Part shown: in pieces, positions 5,800 through 6,822 of the stretch
Numbering within the stretch: position 1 is the stretch's first letter
How the letters are laid out: the number at the start of each line of letters is the position of its first letter
From: Candidatus Zipacnadia bacterium
Lineage (GTDB): Bacteria > Armatimonadota > Zipacnadia > Zipacnadales > UBA5352
Assembly (NCBI GenBank): GCA_029820915.1
Contig: JALGUI010000329.1
Span: 1-6,822 of the forward strand
Length of the DNA: 6,822 nucleotides
Direction: 5' to 3'
The notes under the pieces: generated by a model
What the model was told of the DNA's origin: nothing
What the model saw: the letters and a program-made list of their open reading frames with translations, nothing else
Database searches by the model: none
Program-made: the position numbers and the translations under genes

Positions 5800-5837
5800 C
5801 TACAGATCTTCGGGGAGGCGGACGATGCGGGCGTCGT
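5800..5837. repeat. 38-bp direct repeat, copy 2 (in its native gene)
   Basis: This copy is the true 3' end of the minus-strand gene, including its TAG stop (complement of 5800-5802). Copy 1 lies 404 bp to the left in the same orientation. Confidence 0.95.
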
Positions 5838-6822
5838 CGAAGAGCACGGCGTCGCCCTCCTGCTGGTCGGCGGCACGGGGGAGCATGATCAGTTGGCCCG
5901 CGCCTTCCGGGACCTCGACGATGGCGCTCAGGAGCTGCCACAGGCCCGAGCCCCCCTCCCCGGAGACCGTCACGTTGGCATCAGCGCGCACCCAGCCGCC
6001 CTCCGCGGCCTGCCACTTGATCGCCAGCCGCGGGCTCTGCTCGTCCGACCCGGAACTCCTGACCCAGATCGATGTGTAGCACAGCTCGCCGGGCTGCACC
6101 GGGATATGCGTGATGAAGGTGCTCAGCTTGGCGCCGGCGATCCTGGCGCACCGTGGCCCGGTGCGCCCGCCCTCCTGCTCCCAGGTCAGCCGCTCGGTCC
6201 TGCCCTCGATCGACCACTTCGACCACCCCGGAGGCGAGCCGGTGGTGACCCAGTCCACACCCTCAGGGGCGTCTCCGGCGGTCTCCTCGAAGTCGGGGTT
6301 CGGGCACAGGTTCCCAGCGTCCGGGTTCGCCACGATCCAGGCGATTGCCTCAAACTGGCGGCTCATCTCGCCGCTGGCCGACTCGGCGATCCGCTGCAGG
6401 CGCTCCAAGCTGACCTCGTCCGCACGTGAGCACAGTGCGGCCACGCCCTGCGCGAAGGCCGAGGCCAGGTCGCCCTTCCAGGAGTTGAGGCGGCTGCCCC
6501 GCTCGTTGATGAGCCGCTCGTAGATGCCCGAGAGCAGCTCATCCCGCATGATCTCGTCCATGACCGCCTCGCGCCTGGCGGTCAGTCGCACGAAGGTCGC
6601 CAGCTCGTCGAGCAACCCGTTGGTGTCCGCGTCGGCGCGACTTGCCAGCTCGCCGACGCGCTCGGCCTGCCGGTACTCGCGAAGGATCGCCTCGGTCAGC
6701 TCAAAGCCGCGCTCGACGAACCGCACGCGTGCGGCGAAGGGCTCGTCCGCGGCCAGGCCGCGCGCCTCCGCCAGGTCGGCCAGGCCGGCCTCGAGCCGCT
6801 CGGGCGTCCACAGGGCGATCTG
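5800..6822 (-). CDS. C-terminal part of a DUF4838-like protein with a terminal CBM-like domain (5' partial)
   Basis: The frame is open to the right edge, giving 340 residues. An internal GTG at 6726 exists, but the 32 codons before it (WTPERLEAGLADLAEARGLA...) continue the same helical pattern, so the gene starts outside the window. Visible residues 1-165 are helical and Arg/Glu/Leu-rich, resembling the helical segment after the barrel in DUF4838 proteins (W-x-P-E-R-L...A...R-V-x-F-V-E). Residues about 170-340 form a jelly-roll CBM4/9-like domain: opening NLCPNPDFEE, W...GWSKWS, CYTSIWVRSSG, and closing VLFDDARIVRLPEDL. The protein probably acts on, or binds, a polysaccharide outside the cell, but the catalytic part and any signal peptide are not visible. 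It is convergent with the plus-strand genes. Assignment to DUF4838 is tentative; the CBM-like end is firmer. Confidence 0.75.
   Translation of the reverse strand, partial: QIALWTPERLEAGLADLAEARGLAADEPFAARVRFVERGFELTEAILREYRQAERVGELASRADADTNGLLDELATFVRLTARREAVMDEIMRDELLSGIYERLINERGSRLNSWKGDLASAFAQGVAALCSRADEVSLERLQRIAESASGEMSRQFEAIAWIVANPDAGNLCPNPDFEETAGDAPEGVDWVTTGSPPGWSKWSIEGRTERLTWEQEGGRTGPRCARIAGAKLSTFITHIPVQPGELCYTSIWVRSSGSDEQSPRLAIKWQAAEGGWVRADANVTVSGEGGSGLWQLLSAIVEVPEGAGQLIMLPRAADQQEGDAVLFDDARIVRLPEDL

Overview
The window comes from a very GC-rich bacterium, most likely an uncultivated polysaccharide degrader. Its proteins belong to groups common in Armatimonadota, Planctomycetota and related environmental lineages: a large secreted glycosidase-like protein, a DUF3604/PHP metallohydrolase, and large proteins ending in jelly-roll carbohydrate-binding-like domains. 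The phylum is an inference from gene content and base composition only.

Layout, left to right. (1) The last 80 codons of a plus-strand gene ending in a CBM4/9-like fold. (2) After 91 bp, a secreted TIM-barrel glycoside-hydrolase-like protein starting at 335. Its 3' third carries two exact tandem duplications. One of 93 bp keeps the frame; one of 37 bp shifts it, so the product stops at 3211 while the rest of the original C-terminus continues in another frame to 3599. (3) A 264-bp gap with three perfect hairpins, two of which are copies of one short repeat unit. (4) A cytoplasmic DUF3604 (PHP-type) protein, 3864-5273, with its metal-ligand motifs intact. (5) The first 30 codons of a low-molecular-weight phosphatase/arsenate reductase gene with a perfect P-loop. 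It is cut off where the sequence becomes a 38-bp copy of the 3' end of the next, oppositely oriented gene. (6) About 365 bp without a gene but packed with inverted repeats: at least six hairpins enclosed by a 20-pair imperfect terminal inverted repeat. (7) On the minus strand, running off the right edge, the C-terminal 340 residues of a protein with a helical region like the C-terminus of DUF4838 proteins and a terminal CBM-like domain.

The intact part of the plus strand could be a small operon for recognising and breaking down a glycan or glycan-derived compound, with the minus-strand gene as a convergent neighbour. No transporter, regulator or substrate-defining enzyme is visible, so the substrate is unknown.

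Three exact duplications (93, 37 and 38 bp), two of them breaking genes, lie within 3.1 kb. They may be real recent rearrangements or errors from joining overlapping contig ends, and this should be settled before any biological reading. The most unusual structure not explained by genes is the multi-hairpin element at 5431-5697.
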